Assembly: GCA_045126815.1 (NCBI GenBank)
Contig: JBGVPD010000051.1
Coordinates: 1 to 7,021 of the forward strand
Length of the DNA: 7,021 nt
Source of the DNA: RGIG1995 sp045126815
Lineage (GTDB): Bacteria; Bacillota; Clostridia; Oscillospirales; CAG-272
Direction of reading: 5' to 3'
This document shows, in pieces, positions 1-6,642 of this stretch. Made by a program: the position numbers and the translations under genes. Under the pieces are notes generated by a model. That model had not been told where the DNA came from. It did not search any database and worked only from the letters and a program-made list of their open reading frames with translations. The first letter of the stretch is position 1. Each line of letters starts with the position of its first letter.

Positions 1-2
1 CA

Positions 3-20
3 GTTCGGGGTTCCCCGAAC
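3..20. repeat. Perfect 8-bp palindrome GTTCGGGG/CCCCGAAC
   Basis: GTTCGGGG (3-10) is followed by TT and CCCCGAAC (13-20), an uninterrupted inverted repeat able to form a compact hairpin with a two-base (in practice four-base) loop. It lies at the outermost edge of the left composite repeat. The right copy has no obvious counterpart before the window ends. It is not followed by a T-run on either strand, so it is not a typical intrinsic terminator. Confidence 0.65.
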
Positions 21-49
21 CGAATGAAATGAGGTTTGGGGGTTCTCGA

Positions 50-79
50 GGGGAGGAGGAAATCGGAATCCTCCTCCCC
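50..79 (-). repeat. Second hairpin of the left repeat, conserved loop with unique stem
   Basis: On the minus strand an 11-base arm (79-69, GGGGAGGAGGA) pairs perfectly with 60-50 across the 8-base loop TTCCGATT (68-61). It begins two bases beyond the end of the 68-base inverted module. The right-hand copy (6934-6967) has the loop TTGCGATT at exactly the same distance from that module, but its stem arms are of different sequence and still complementary. This points to conservation of shape rather than of stem sequence. Confidence 0.75.
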
Positions 80-82
80 CTT

Positions 83-150
83 GGCGACTTCTTTGGTTAC
101 TTTCTTGTCGCAGCAAGAAAGTAACATAAAAAGTAAGTAAGTAAAGTTAT
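83..150 (-). repeat. 68-bp inverted repeat module, left copy, with perfect 12-bp palindrome
   Basis: The reverse complement of this segment matches 6865-6932 at 66 of 68 positions by direct comparison, the two differences being adjacent near the inner end. Within it GTTACTTTCTTG (96-107) and CAAGAAAGTAAC (114-125) form a perfect 12-bp stem with a 6-base loop. Inward of the palindrome lies a short tandem array of GTAA units (132-144). The two copies face outward from the gene block. From general experience, similar palindromic intergenic repeats are dispersed in gut Firmicutes genomes. That remains to be confirmed for this exact sequence. Confidence 0.9.
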
Positions 151-256
151 TTTATTCCAATAATGTCGGTGAAAACCGTTTGTTAAAACGGTGGGAGACA
201 AGCCCCACCCTACCGGTTAAGAGGAAAAGTAATTTTTAATCCAATAATATTGTTGA
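145..256. repeat. Imperfect direct repeats bracketing a hairpin segment
   Basis: Two similar stretches of about 28 bases lie at 145-172 and 228-256, each containing TCCAATAAT after a TTAT/TTAA step. The best 13-base core (152-164 versus 236-248) differs at one position. They bracket about 55 bases holding two possible hairpins, 175-192 (ACCGTTT/AAACGGT with loop GTTA) and 190-209 (GGTGGG/CCCACC). These hairpins share bases 190-192 and so cannot form together. The inner ends of the 68-base and 30-base modules each overlap one of the direct repeats, so both modules start after a similar leader. Confidence 0.55.
208..237 (-). repeat. 30-bp opening module of the composite repeat, left copy
   Basis: Read on the minus strand it runs AAAAATTACTTT, a pyrimidine run, TAAC, two variable bases and GTAGGG. 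The right copy at 6643-6672 has the same pattern without gaps. Twenty-five of 30 positions agree, and three of the five differences are T/C changes inside the pyrimidine run. It marks the inner border of the shared architecture on the left side. Confidence 0.65.
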
Positions 257-313
257 GATTTGTATGTTTCTGCGAGAGACTGAATATTGCAGCTGTAATA
301 TATTACAAAAACG

Positions 314-342
314 AAAAACGGCAAGAAAAACTTGCCGTTTTT
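314..342 (-). terminator. Strong intrinsic terminator of the lipoprotein gene
   Basis: A perfect 12-bp stem (AAAAACGGCAAG at 314-325 with CTTGCCGTTTTT at 331-342) encloses a 5-base loop. On the minus strand it is followed by a T-rich tail (TTTTT, CG, then TTTTT). It starts 14 bases beyond the TAA stop of the solute-binding protein gene, the usual place for a Rho-independent terminator. Confidence 0.93.
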
Positions 343-356
343 AATATTATCATTGA

Positions 357-2162
357 TTAACCTTGGTTGATTGTAACGTTGTAATGTTTCTGATACCAAG
401 TTCTGTAAGGAGAACGTGTGTAGTAGTAGTTAGCATCAGCGCTTGTTACAGCTTTTACATAGTCGTTATCGTTCATTTCAAGAAGAAGTGATCTTATGAA
501 CATCTGCATATCCATTTCTTCTGTGGGAACGTAGTTTTCTATTCTTTCAAACCATGCGGGGGAAAGTTTAGTAATTTCTGCCATAGCTTCTGCGAATGTT
601 ACCTCGATTTCGAGCTTCGGAGCATTTTCTTCACCCTCTTCAGCAGCTGCGGGTTTTTCGGGGTTGTAGTAGAATCCGAGGAAGGGACTCATTACTGCTT
701 CGCGGTTTGTGTTCTTAGCGTTCTGCCAGCTGTTTGCGCTCATGAACTGCCAGTATGCTGACATATCGTCGGAAGGTGTAAGCAAGTACATGTTACCGAT
801 GTTCTGAATGTCCATAGCGTATGTGTCTGTCAACTTGTGAACAAGACCTGTTTCTTCATTTATAGAATAGTGAATGTCTTTAACACCATACATAAAGAGG
901 TTGCTGAGCTGAGCATCGGTGTTAAGGTATGTAATAATTTCCATGCAACGAGTAGGATCAGCAGCGGATGCGCTTACAACGTAACCTGCTTTGAATACGT
1001 TATTGTTGTCTGCGATCGGTCTTCTGTAAACTGAAGCGTAGTAGTCAACGCCGTCTATTGTAACGTATTTAAATCCAAACTGGTCTTCTTTGTAGTTGCC
1101 GTAAATATCAGCGTATGTAGGAGACATTGTAACGTCGCCGTTTATAATAGTTGCAGCAAATTTAGCCGTTGCATTTTCTTCTGTTTTGTCAACGAATATT
1201 TCTTGTCTGTTAAGTGTGTTGTAAAGAGTGATCCATTCCTGGTATGACTTGTTATTAAACAAGTTGGCAGGGTCAAGATAGTCGGGAGTATAAGATGTAG
1301 CGTTGATAGTGCCGGAAGATGTGAAATCTTTACCAACGTAAGCGCCGATAATTGATTTCTGGTCGTTCCAGTAAACAACGGGAGCTTCGATATCTCCGAG
1401 GAAAGGTACTACCTCGGGTTCGTTTTTCTTAACTTCTTCGAGGAACATCGAAATAGAAGAAAGGTCGCTCATCAATTCGGGATCGTATTCGTATTTGTCA
1501 ACAAGTTCTTTGTTGAGAAGAAGGTACTGGTAACCGCCATCTTCACCTGCAAATATAGTATTGTTGAATACACCGAACGTTTCACCGTCGTATTTTGCCG
1601 AACGGAGAAGGTAGGGATAAACGTATGAGCTGAGAAGCTTTGCTGTTTCTGCGAGCTGTGTATCGATAGGAGCAAGGTCGCTCTCACCGTCAACCCCGTA
1701 AGAAAGTTCATAGAAAGACTCAAAAGACTGGACCATGAAAATATCCATCTGGTTTTCTGTTGCTTCGGGATAAGAACCTGCTTCGAGTTCAGCATTTTCT
1801 TCTTCTGTTGCTGTTTCTCCGTTAAATTCAGCGGCAGCCTTGTCTGCTCTTTCTTTGCGGAGAGCAACGAGATTTGTATTTATCACTTCGTTATATTTAT
1901 CCTCGGGGATAAGCTTAAGAATAACGTTTGTGTTAAATTTAGCTTGTGTAATATCGTTGAAAGCGGCTTGAACGATTTCAACCTGTTCTTGAGTAGTAGT
2001 GCCCTCTGTGGGAGCATAGAGTGTAATTGTCATAGGTGTGATTTCGTCTTCTGTCTTGAGAACGTTGGAATCGTCCTCTTCATCGCCTGATGAACACGCG
2101 GTGCAGAAGAGAGACATACACATAACGAGTGCCAAAAGTAATGCCAACAATGATTTTTTCAT
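357..2162 (-). CDS. Extracellular solute-binding lipoprotein (ABC importer type)
   Basis: The 601-residue protein begins with a lipoprotein signal peptide: KK, a hydrophobic stretch at residues 5-19, then FCTAC with Cys23 as the likely lipidated residue, followed by an SSGDEEDD acidic linker. The -3 position is Cys rather than the usual Leu. The mature part resembles large family 1 solute-binding proteins of Firmicutes. MTITLYAPTEG near residue 44 is the first strand, and NLFMYGVKDIHYSI (421-434) resembles the C-lobe signature of the LplA/YtcQ-like group. These proteins capture sugars or oligosaccharides outside the membrane for an ABC importer. The ligand here cannot be told. Two acidic, Ala/Glu-rich stretches (about 103-128 and 503-515) look like surface insertions. 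The start is supported by AGGAGG (2171-2176), 8 bases upstream. It has its own promoter and terminator, and no permease or ATPase gene lies next to it here. Confidence 0.85.
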   Translation of the reverse strand: MKKSLLALLLALVMCMSLFCTACSSGDEEDDSNVLKTEDEITPMTITLYAPTEGTTTQEQVEIVQAAFNDITQAKFNTNVILKLIPEDKYNEVINTNLVALRKERADKAAAEFNGETATEEENAELEAGSYPEATENQMDIFMVQSFESFYELSYGVDGESDLAPIDTQLAETAKLLSSYVYPYLLRSAKYDGETFGVFNNTIFAGEDGGYQYLLLNKELVDKYEYDPELMSDLSSISMFLEEVKKNEPEVVPFLGDIEAPVVYWNDQKSIIGAYVGKDFTSSGTINATSYTPDYLDPANLFNNKSYQEWITLYNTLNRQEIFVDKTEENATAKFAATIINGDVTMSPTYADIYGNYKEDQFGFKYVTIDGVDYYASVYRRPIADNNNVFKAGYVVSASAADPTRCMEIITYLNTDAQLSNLFMYGVKDIHYSINEETGLVHKLTDTYAMDIQNIGNMYLLTPSDDMSAYWQFMSANSWQNAKNTNREAVMSPFLGFYYNPEKPAAAEEGEENAPKLEIEVTFAEAMAEITKLSPAWFERIENYVPTEEMDMQMFIRSLLLEMNDNDYVKAVTSADANYYYTRSPYRTWYQKHYNVTINQG

Positions 2163-2247
2163 TGTTTATTCCTCCTAAAAATATGGGATTATTATGTTTT
2201 TATCTTATGATTCAAATTTCCAAAAAGAATATAAACATACAACATAC

Positions 2248-2276
2248 ATTATACCTTATGTGTTATAATCTGTCAA
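2248..2276 (-). promoter_or_regulatory. Consensus SigA-type promoter of the lipoprotein gene
   Basis: On the minus strand TTGACA (2276-2271) is separated by exactly 17 bases from TATAAT (2253-2248), matching the housekeeping consensus at all 12 positions. Initiation would fall near 2241, giving a leader of about 80 bases before the ATG at 2162. A full-consensus promoter, a near-ideal Shine-Dalgarno sequence and a strong terminator together suggest high expression independent of rpoD. No clear operator or catabolite-response palindrome was seen around it. Confidence 0.9.
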
Positions 2277-2323
2277 GGCAAAATTGGTCTGTCTTAATGG
2301 GAATTTGTAAAAGAGGTATTAAC

Positions 2324-2362
2324 TTAATTTAAAAAATTAATTGTTCGGTAATGTTAACCGAA
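2324..2362 (-). terminator. Probable weak intrinsic terminator after rpoD
   Basis: Starting 7 bases past the rpoD stop, the minus strand holds TTCGGT (2362-2357) paired with ACCGAA (2349-2344) around a 7-base loop. It is followed by a T-rich tail that includes six consecutive Ts around 2336-2331. The stem is only 6 bp, so termination may be partial and some read-through into the lipoprotein gene is possible. The separate consensus promoter just downstream fits a boundary between transcription units here. Confidence 0.5.
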
Positions 2363-2369
2363 GGGTATT

Positions 2370-3680
2370 TTATTCGAGGTAATCGCGAAGTCTCTTTGAA
2401 CGGCTGGGGTGACGGAGTTTTCTTAACGCCTTAGCTTCGATCTGACGAATTCTTTCGCGGGTAATGTTAAATTCTTTTCCAACCTCTTCAAGTGTGCGTG
2501 AGCGACCGTCTTCAAGGCCGAAACGGAGTTTAAGAACGCTTTCTTCTCTGGGGGTAAGAGTTTTCAAAACTTCGTTTAACTGTTCGCGTAAAAGCGTATA
2601 TGAAGCCGCATCTGCGGGAGCAGGAGAAGCGTCGTCGGGGATAAAGTCGCCGAGGTGGCTGTCTTCTTCTTCGCCGATAGGAGTTTCGAGGGATACGGGA
2701 TCCTGTGCTATCTTCATTATTTCGCGTATCTTTTCCACGCTCATACCCATAACGTTTGCGATTTCTTCAGGAGTAGCTTCGTGTCCGTTTTCCTGGAGGA
2801 GCTGACGTGAAATTCTGCTTACCTTGTGTATGGTCTCAACCATGTGGACGGGGATACGGATGGTTCTTGCCTGATCGGCAATAGCACGTGTGATCGCCTG
2901 TCTTATCCACCATGTTGCGTAAGTTGAGAATTTGTAACCTTTGCGGTAATCAAACTTTTCAACTGCTTTCATAAGACCTAAGTTACCTTCTTGGATAAGG
3001 TCGAGGAAGAACATACCCTTGCCAACGTAACGTTTTGCAATACTTACAACGAGACGCAAGTTGGATTCAACAAGCTCTTGTTTTGCCGCTTCGTTACCGT
3101 TTGTCATCATTTCGGCAAGTTCAAGTTCTCGTGTAGCATCAAGCAACGGTACCTTACCGATTTCCTTGAGATACATTCTAACGGGGTCATCAATGGAAAG
3201 ACCTTCTTGAGAAAGCATTTTTTCCATATCTTCAGCACTTTCGTACTGTTCAACTTCCGTCTGGATCTCGCCGAATTCGGGTGTGTCGAGGTAACCTGTT
3301 ACTTCAACGCCGGCAGATTCCAATGCTTCGTAGAGTTTTTCGATCTGTTCTAAATCGTAATCAACTTCTTCAAGCTCTTCCATAATTTCGGCGTTTGAGA
3401 TAGAACCCTTTTGCTTTGCTTTTTCAACAAATTCTTTAGGGTTAAATTTCTTTTCGCCTTTTTCAATAGAGTCGGACTTGTTTTCGCCGTCGATCATTTC
3501 GTCGGGCACAATTTCAGTCTCTTCTTTTTTTGCTTTTGTTGATTTTCTTTTCTTTTTCTGGGGTTTTTCGTCGTTTTCCAAAAGCGCATCAGCCATAGCT
3601 TCAAGGTCGTTTTCGTTCAAAAACTCTTCTTCGGCTTTGGCAGATTTTTTCTTGGTCTTAACATTTTTTTCTTCCACCAT
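2370..3680 (-). CDS. rpoD: Housekeeping RNA polymerase sigma factor RpoD/SigA
   Basis: The primary sigma-70 factor directs RNA polymerase to housekeeping promoters. The 436-residue protein has a Lys/Glu-rich N-terminal extension (about 1-75) and a region 1.1-like segment (about 85-127). Region 1.2 is DDPVRMYLKEIGKVPLL (164-180), and region 2, carrying DLIQEGNLGLMKAVEKFDYR and the -10-reading YATWWIRQAITRAI, spans about 227-267. Region 3 begins near RIPVHM (275-280). Region 4.2, with the helix-turn-helix TLEEVGKEFNITRERIRQIE, lies at about 396-415 and is followed by ALRKLRHP. It is longer than B. subtilis SigA (371 residues), mainly through the N-terminal extension. The start at 3680 is chosen over an in-frame ATG at 3719, because AGGAGA sits 7 bases upstream of 3680 and the longer form would overlap dnaG with a poor ribosome site. 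It is the last gene of the dgt-dnaG-rpoD cluster. Confidence 0.96.
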   Translation of the reverse strand: MVEEKNVKTKKKSAKAEEEFLNENDLEAMADALLENDEKPQKKKRKSTKAKKEETEIVPDEMIDGENKSDSIEKGEKKFNPKEFVEKAKQKGSISNAEIMEELEEVDYDLEQIEKLYEALESAGVEVTGYLDTPEFGEIQTEVEQYESAEDMEKMLSQEGLSIDDPVRMYLKEIGKVPLLDATRELELAEMMTNGNEAAKQELVESNLRLVVSIAKRYVGKGMFFLDLIQEGNLGLMKAVEKFDYRKGYKFSTYATWWIRQAITRAIADQARTIRIPVHMVETIHKVSRISRQLLQENGHEATPEEIANVMGMSVEKIREIMKIAQDPVSLETPIGEEEDSHLGDFIPDDASPAPADAASYTLLREQLNEVLKTLTPREESVLKLRFGLEDGRSRTLEEVGKEFNITRERIRQIEAKALRKLRHPSRSKRLRDYLE

Positions 3681-3687
3681 TTTCTTT

Positions 3688-3693
3688 TCTCCT
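3688..3693 (-). promoter_or_regulatory. Ribosome binding site deciding the rpoD start
   Basis: AGGAGA on the minus strand ends 7 bases before the ATG at 3680. The alternative ATG at 3719, 13 codons upstream and inside the dnaG reading frame, has only a weak AAGAGAA before it. The site lies in the 25-base gap between the dnaG stop and rpoD. Confidence 0.8.
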
Positions 3694-3705
3694 GTATGTG
3701 AATTA

Positions 3706-5451
3706 TTATTTATTTTCATTTCTCTTGGCGTTTAAGATATCCGAAAGACTCAAAGATGTTTTTGCCTTTTCGGCTTTAAGTACCTTTATGCAGTCTGTAA
3801 GCTCTTCTTCGCCGTTTTTTGAGATTTTGTTTCTTTTTAGCATTATGGAAGTAATTCTTCCCATTTCGTCGGGTGTAAATTCACTTCCCAAAAGGCCGTA
3901 ATCAAAGGAAAGACCGTCTTGATACAATTCGAGGCTTTTTTCGAAAACTTTTTTTCCGAAAACGGTAAAAAAGTCGTCGCTTGACAGTTCGAAGTCTCCG
4001 TTCTTAACTTTTTTCATCAGTTCGGGATAAGTCAAAATAATGCTTAAAATAGATTCTTCCGCCGAAGCCGCCCTAACGTTTTTAGCGTAATCGGGGTTGA
4101 TACGGTCGCCGAAACCTGCGCTTTCAAGCATGATCTTCTTGCTCTCGTTTTTCTGTGTTTCCTTTTGTGTCTTTCTTATTTTTTTATCAACGTCAAATTT
4201 TAAACTTTCCTTGGTAACTTCAAGCTTTTCGGCAACCTTTGATATGTATACCTCTCTTTCAACAGCCGAAGTAACGTTTGAAATAATATCCGTAAGATTT
4301 GCTATTGCCTTAAGCTTTTCCGGCATAATGCTAATATCAAATTTTGACAGTACCGATTCAAACTTATAGTCGAAGTGAGTTTTGCTTTCGTCGAGAAGAC
4401 GTCTGAATCTTTCGGGCCCGAATTTTTTTATATATTCGTCAGGGTCTTTTGCTCCCGTCATTTTAAGTATCTTAACGTCGAGACCTACTTCTCCGAGAAG
4501 CTTAAACGCTTTGTCGGCAGCCCTTTGTCCTGCCTCGTCGCTGTCGTATGCAATAACCACGCTTTTCGTATATCTTTCCATGATACGAGCTTGTTCGGGA
4601 GTAATTGCCGTACCTAAAGTGGCAACGGCGTTTGAAAATCCCGCGCCGTGAAGGGCGATAACGTCCATATATCCTTCGCAAAGGATAATTCTGTCGGCGC
4701 AATCTTTTCTTGCGTAGTTAAGTGCAAACAAATTTTTTGATTTTTTAAAAATGGGGGTATCGCTTGAGTTAAGGTACTTTGGGAGAGAGTCGTCAAGGAC
4801 ACGTCCTCCGAATGCAATAACGTCCCCCTTCGTATCGATAATAGGGATAATTACTCTGTTTCTGAAGAGGTCAAAAGGCTTACCCGTCTTTTTGCTTATT
4901 CCGCAAAGAAAGGCTGACACCATTTCTTTTTCGGTAAAGCCGTTAGCTTTAAGGTGGTTAGTCAACGCGTTAAAACTGTTTGGGGCAAATCCCATACCAA
5001 ATCTTTTTATAAGAGCCGGAGAGAATTTGCGTTTTTGCAAATAAGCCAAAGCTTCTTTTCCCTCGGGGCCTATTAAGCTGTTGTGGAAAAACTTTGCGGC
5101 AAGTTTATTCATCTCCAGAATTCTCGATGAACGTATCTGTCTGTTTTCGTCTTCAACGGTTCGCGGAATGGTTATACCCACTCTCTTTGCCAAAAATTCA
5201 AGAGCTCCCACGTAATCCAAGTTTTCCATTTTCATTATAAAGGTGATAACGTCACCGCCCGAGCCGCACCCGAAGCAGTAACACGTCTGTGTGTTTTTAA
5301 AAACGGTAAAAGAGGGAGTCTTTTCGCTGTGGAAAGGGCAGAGACCAATAAGGTTAGAACCGGCAGGTTTTAGGTTAACGTATGAAGAAACAACTGTTTC
5401 TATGTCGTTTCTAAATTTAATTTCTTCTATGATTTCCGGTGGTATACGCAT
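3706..5451 (-). CDS. dnaG: DNA primase DnaG
   Basis: This primase makes the short RNA primers for the lagging strand and for replication starts, working with the DnaB-type helicase at the fork. The 581-residue protein shows all the expected parts. The N-terminal CHC2 zinc ribbon has C38, H41, C59 and C62 (CPFHSEKTPSF then CYCFGCG). The RNA polymerase domain has the basic motif RNRVIIPIID (197-206) and FGGR (214-217). The TOPRIM domain has EGYMDV (259-264) and YDSDEAG (302-308, with acidic D303 and D305), followed by DPDEY (336-340). A Lys-rich linker (about 423-440) leads to a C-terminal helicase-interaction region (about 441-581), typically the least conserved part. The ATG at 5451 is preferred: MRIPPEIIEEI matches family N-termini and GGGGG lies 6 bases upstream. 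A GTG at 5508 in the same frame would overlap dgt. Its place between dgt and rpoD agrees with clostridial gene order. Confidence 0.96.
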   Translation of the reverse strand: MRIPPEIIEEIKFRNDIETVVSSYVNLKPAGSNLIGLCPFHSEKTPSFTVFKNTQTCYCFGCGSGGDVITFIMKMENLDYVGALEFLAKRVGITIPRTVEDENRQIRSSRILEMNKLAAKFFHNSLIGPEGKEALAYLQKRKFSPALIKRFGMGFAPNSFNALTNHLKANGFTEKEMVSAFLCGISKKTGKPFDLFRNRVIIPIIDTKGDVIAFGGRVLDDSLPKYLNSSDTPIFKKSKNLFALNYARKDCADRIILCEGYMDVIALHGAGFSNAVATLGTAITPEQARIMERYTKSVVIAYDSDEAGQRAADKAFKLLGEVGLDVKILKMTGAKDPDEYIKKFGPERFRRLLDESKTHFDYKFESVLSKFDISIMPEKLKAIANLTDIISNVTSAVEREVYISKVAEKLEVTKESLKFDVDKKIRKTQKETQKNESKKIMLESAGFGDRINPDYAKNVRAASAEESILSIILTYPELMKKVKNGDFELSSDDFFTVFGKKVFEKSLELYQDGLSFDYGLLGSEFTPDEMGRITSIMLKRNKISKNGEEELTDCIKVLKAEKAKTSLSLSDILNAKRNENK

Positions 5452-5457
5452 ATTAAT

Positions 5458-5465
5458 CCCCCTTT
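5458..5465 (-). promoter_or_regulatory. Ribosome binding site deciding the dnaG start
   Basis: AAAGGGGG on the minus strand ends 6 bases before the ATG at 5451, inside the 47-base gap after dgt. It is richer in G than the AGGAGG sites of the neighbouring genes but still complementary to the 16S tail. No promoter-like pair was seen in this gap, which fits co-transcription with dgt. Confidence 0.75.
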
Positions 5466-5498
5466 CTTCTTGTTTTTGTTGAATGTTTTTATGGAAAA

Positions 5499-6500
5499 CT
5501 ATTTCCACATTTTAGGTAAAAATAAATCCTTATATTTGTTAAGTGCGTAACGGTCGGTCATACCGGCTATATAGTCGCAAACCACGCGCTCGGTGCCGTC
5601 CTCTTCGATTTGTCTGGTGAATTCGGGGCCCATTTCGTTTGGATGAGAAACAAAATACTCATACATTTTGCCCAGTAATGATTCAACTTTAACCTCTTCG
5701 CCTTTTGCGACGGGGTTCGTATAAACTGCCTGGAAAAGAAATGAACGAAGCTTCAGCGTAGCGTCATAAACCGTCTTTTCCATTGTGATAGTGTCCTTAT
5801 CCTCGCTTGATCTAACGATTGCATCAACCATACAAGCGATTCTTTCGGAACTTGAATTGCCCAAAATTTCTCGAAGTTCTAACGGAATATCGGTAGGATG
5901 GAGTATCTTGGCTCTTTCTGCATCGTCAATATCGTGGTTGATATAAGCTATTCTGTCGGCGTAGTTGACTATAACACCTTCAAGAGTGGAAGCTGTATTG
6001 TTGCCCGAATGATTAACAATACCGTCGCGTACTTCCCATGTCAAATTAAGACCCTCGCCGTCATTCTCGAGTTTTTCAACGACGCGTAAACTTTGTTTAT
6101 AATGTGTAAACTCTTTAGAATAATACTTTTGCAACACTCTTTCACCTGCGTGGCCGAACGGTGTGTGTCCGAGGTCGTGGCCTAATGCTATAGCTTCAGT
6201 TAAATCCTCGTTCAATCTGAGGGCACGTGCTATCGTACGGGCGATCTGTGTAACCTCTAAAGTGTGTGACATTCTTGTTCTGTAATGGTCGTCTTCGGGG
6301 CCTAAAAACACCTGTGTCTTATGCATAAGACGACGGAAGGCTTTGCTGTGTGTGATGCGGTCTCTGTCTCTGCCGAACTCTGTACGAATGGGGCAGGGCG
6401 GGATAGGAAAATCTCTGCCCTTTGTATTTTCCGTTAAAAATGCAAACGGTGACAAAGTAGCTTTTTCTCTGGCGTACATATATTCACGAATATTTTCCAT
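5499..6500 (-). CDS. dgt: Deoxyguanosinetriphosphate triphosphohydrolase-like protein (HD domain)
   Basis: Members of this family split a dNTP, classically dGTP, into the deoxynucleoside and triphosphate and so adjust the cytoplasmic dNTP pool. Substrate choice in clostridial members is less certain, so the exact dNTP is inferred. The 333-residue protein has the N-terminal family motif RDRITHSKAFRRLMHKTQVF (45-64). The metal-binding HD set is H79 (in RMSHTLEV), H108-D109 (in GHDLGHTPFGHAGE, 107-120) and D182 (in YADRIAYINHD, 180-190). All key residues are present and the length is normal for the short Firmicutes form. The ATG at 6500 has AAGGTGG 4 bases upstream, somewhat close but acceptable. 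It is the first gene of the cluster, followed after 47 bases by dnaG, which suggests joint control of nucleotide supply and replication priming. Confidence 0.93.
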   Translation of the reverse strand: MENIREYMYAREKATLSPFAFLTENTKGRDFPIPPCPIRTEFGRDRDRITHSKAFRRLMHKTQVFLGPEDDHYRTRMSHTLEVTQIARTIARALRLNEDLTEAIALGHDLGHTPFGHAGERVLQKYYSKEFTHYKQSLRVVEKLENDGEGLNLTWEVRDGIVNHSGNNTASTLEGVIVNYADRIAYINHDIDDAERAKILHPTDIPLELREILGNSSSERIACMVDAIVRSSEDKDTITMEKTVYDATLKLRSFLFQAVYTNPVAKGEEVKVESLLGKMYEYFVSHPNEMGPEFTRQIEEDGTERVVCDYIAGMTDRYALNKYKDLFLPKMWK

Positions 6501-6534
6501 TTTTCCACCTTCTATAACTGACAGAATAAAATGT

Positions 6535-6563
6535 TATATATATAATATACGCAAAAAATACAA
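6535..6563 (-). promoter_or_regulatory. Possible promoter for the dgt-dnaG-rpoD cluster
   Basis: In the AT-rich stretch upstream of dgt the minus strand holds TTGTAT (6563-6558) and TATATA (6540-6535) with 17 bases between. Each element departs from consensus (TTGTAT from TTGACA, TATATA from TATAAT), and alternative -10 boxes overlap in the same TATA-rich run. The location, about 35 bases before the dgt start, is right for the cluster promoter, but base composition alone could produce such a match. Confidence 0.4.
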
Positions 6564-6642
6564 AAAATCCTCTTTTTTAAAAAAATTAGCCGTTTTAAAT
6601 GAACTCTGTCGGTAATTAAGGGATAGAATAATTAATACTCGT

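Larger units (their letters stand above)
3..237 (-). repeat. Left copy of composite hairpin-rich repeat (outward-facing)
   Basis: Read on the minus strand from 237 towards 3, this non-coding stretch has the same order of parts as the right flank read on the plus strand from 6643. It starts with a 30-base module beginning AAAAATTACTTT (237-208), followed by a short middle with hairpins (207-151). Then come a 68-base module containing a perfect palindrome (150-83), a hairpin with conserved loop (79-50), a C-run followed by AAAC (about 42-31), and a further hairpin (20-3). No open reading frame of convincing quality lies in it. The parts are seen directly. That they form one element is inferred from their identical order and orientation in both copies. 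The element's outer end is not defined. It lies downstream of the terminator of the lipoprotein gene. Confidence 0.7.

Noticed and set aside
83..150. CRISPR array or tandem-repeat locus suggested by the palindromic repeat
   Set aside because: Only one copy occurs at each end, in opposite orientation. There is no regular spacer series and no cas gene.
217..399. A 60-residue minus-strand reading frame overlapping the lipoprotein stop
   Set aside because: It runs through the strong terminator hairpin and the flanking repeat and lacks a sensible ribosome site, so it reads as a chance frame.
1472..1867. A 131-residue minus-strand frame inside the lipoprotein gene
   Set aside because: It is an out-of-frame shadow with Lys/Gln/Leu/Thr-rich low-complexity sequence. 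The overlapping frame has a clear signal peptide and family features.
2177..2247. Riboswitch or attenuator in the leader of the lipoprotein gene
   Set aside because: The roughly 80-base leader is AT-rich and shows no stable stem, terminator alternative or recognisable riboswitch core.
5452..5508. A GTG start at 5508 for dnaG, extending it by 19 residues
   Set aside because: It would overlap the end of dgt, has no ribosome site, and the extra residues do not resemble DnaG N-termini, while the ATG at 5451 has both ribosome site and family match.
6343..6615. A 90-residue plus-strand reading frame at the start of dgt
   Set aside because: Most of it lies antisense to the well-supported dgt coding region and the rest is AT-rich intergenic sequence. 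No domain is recognisable.
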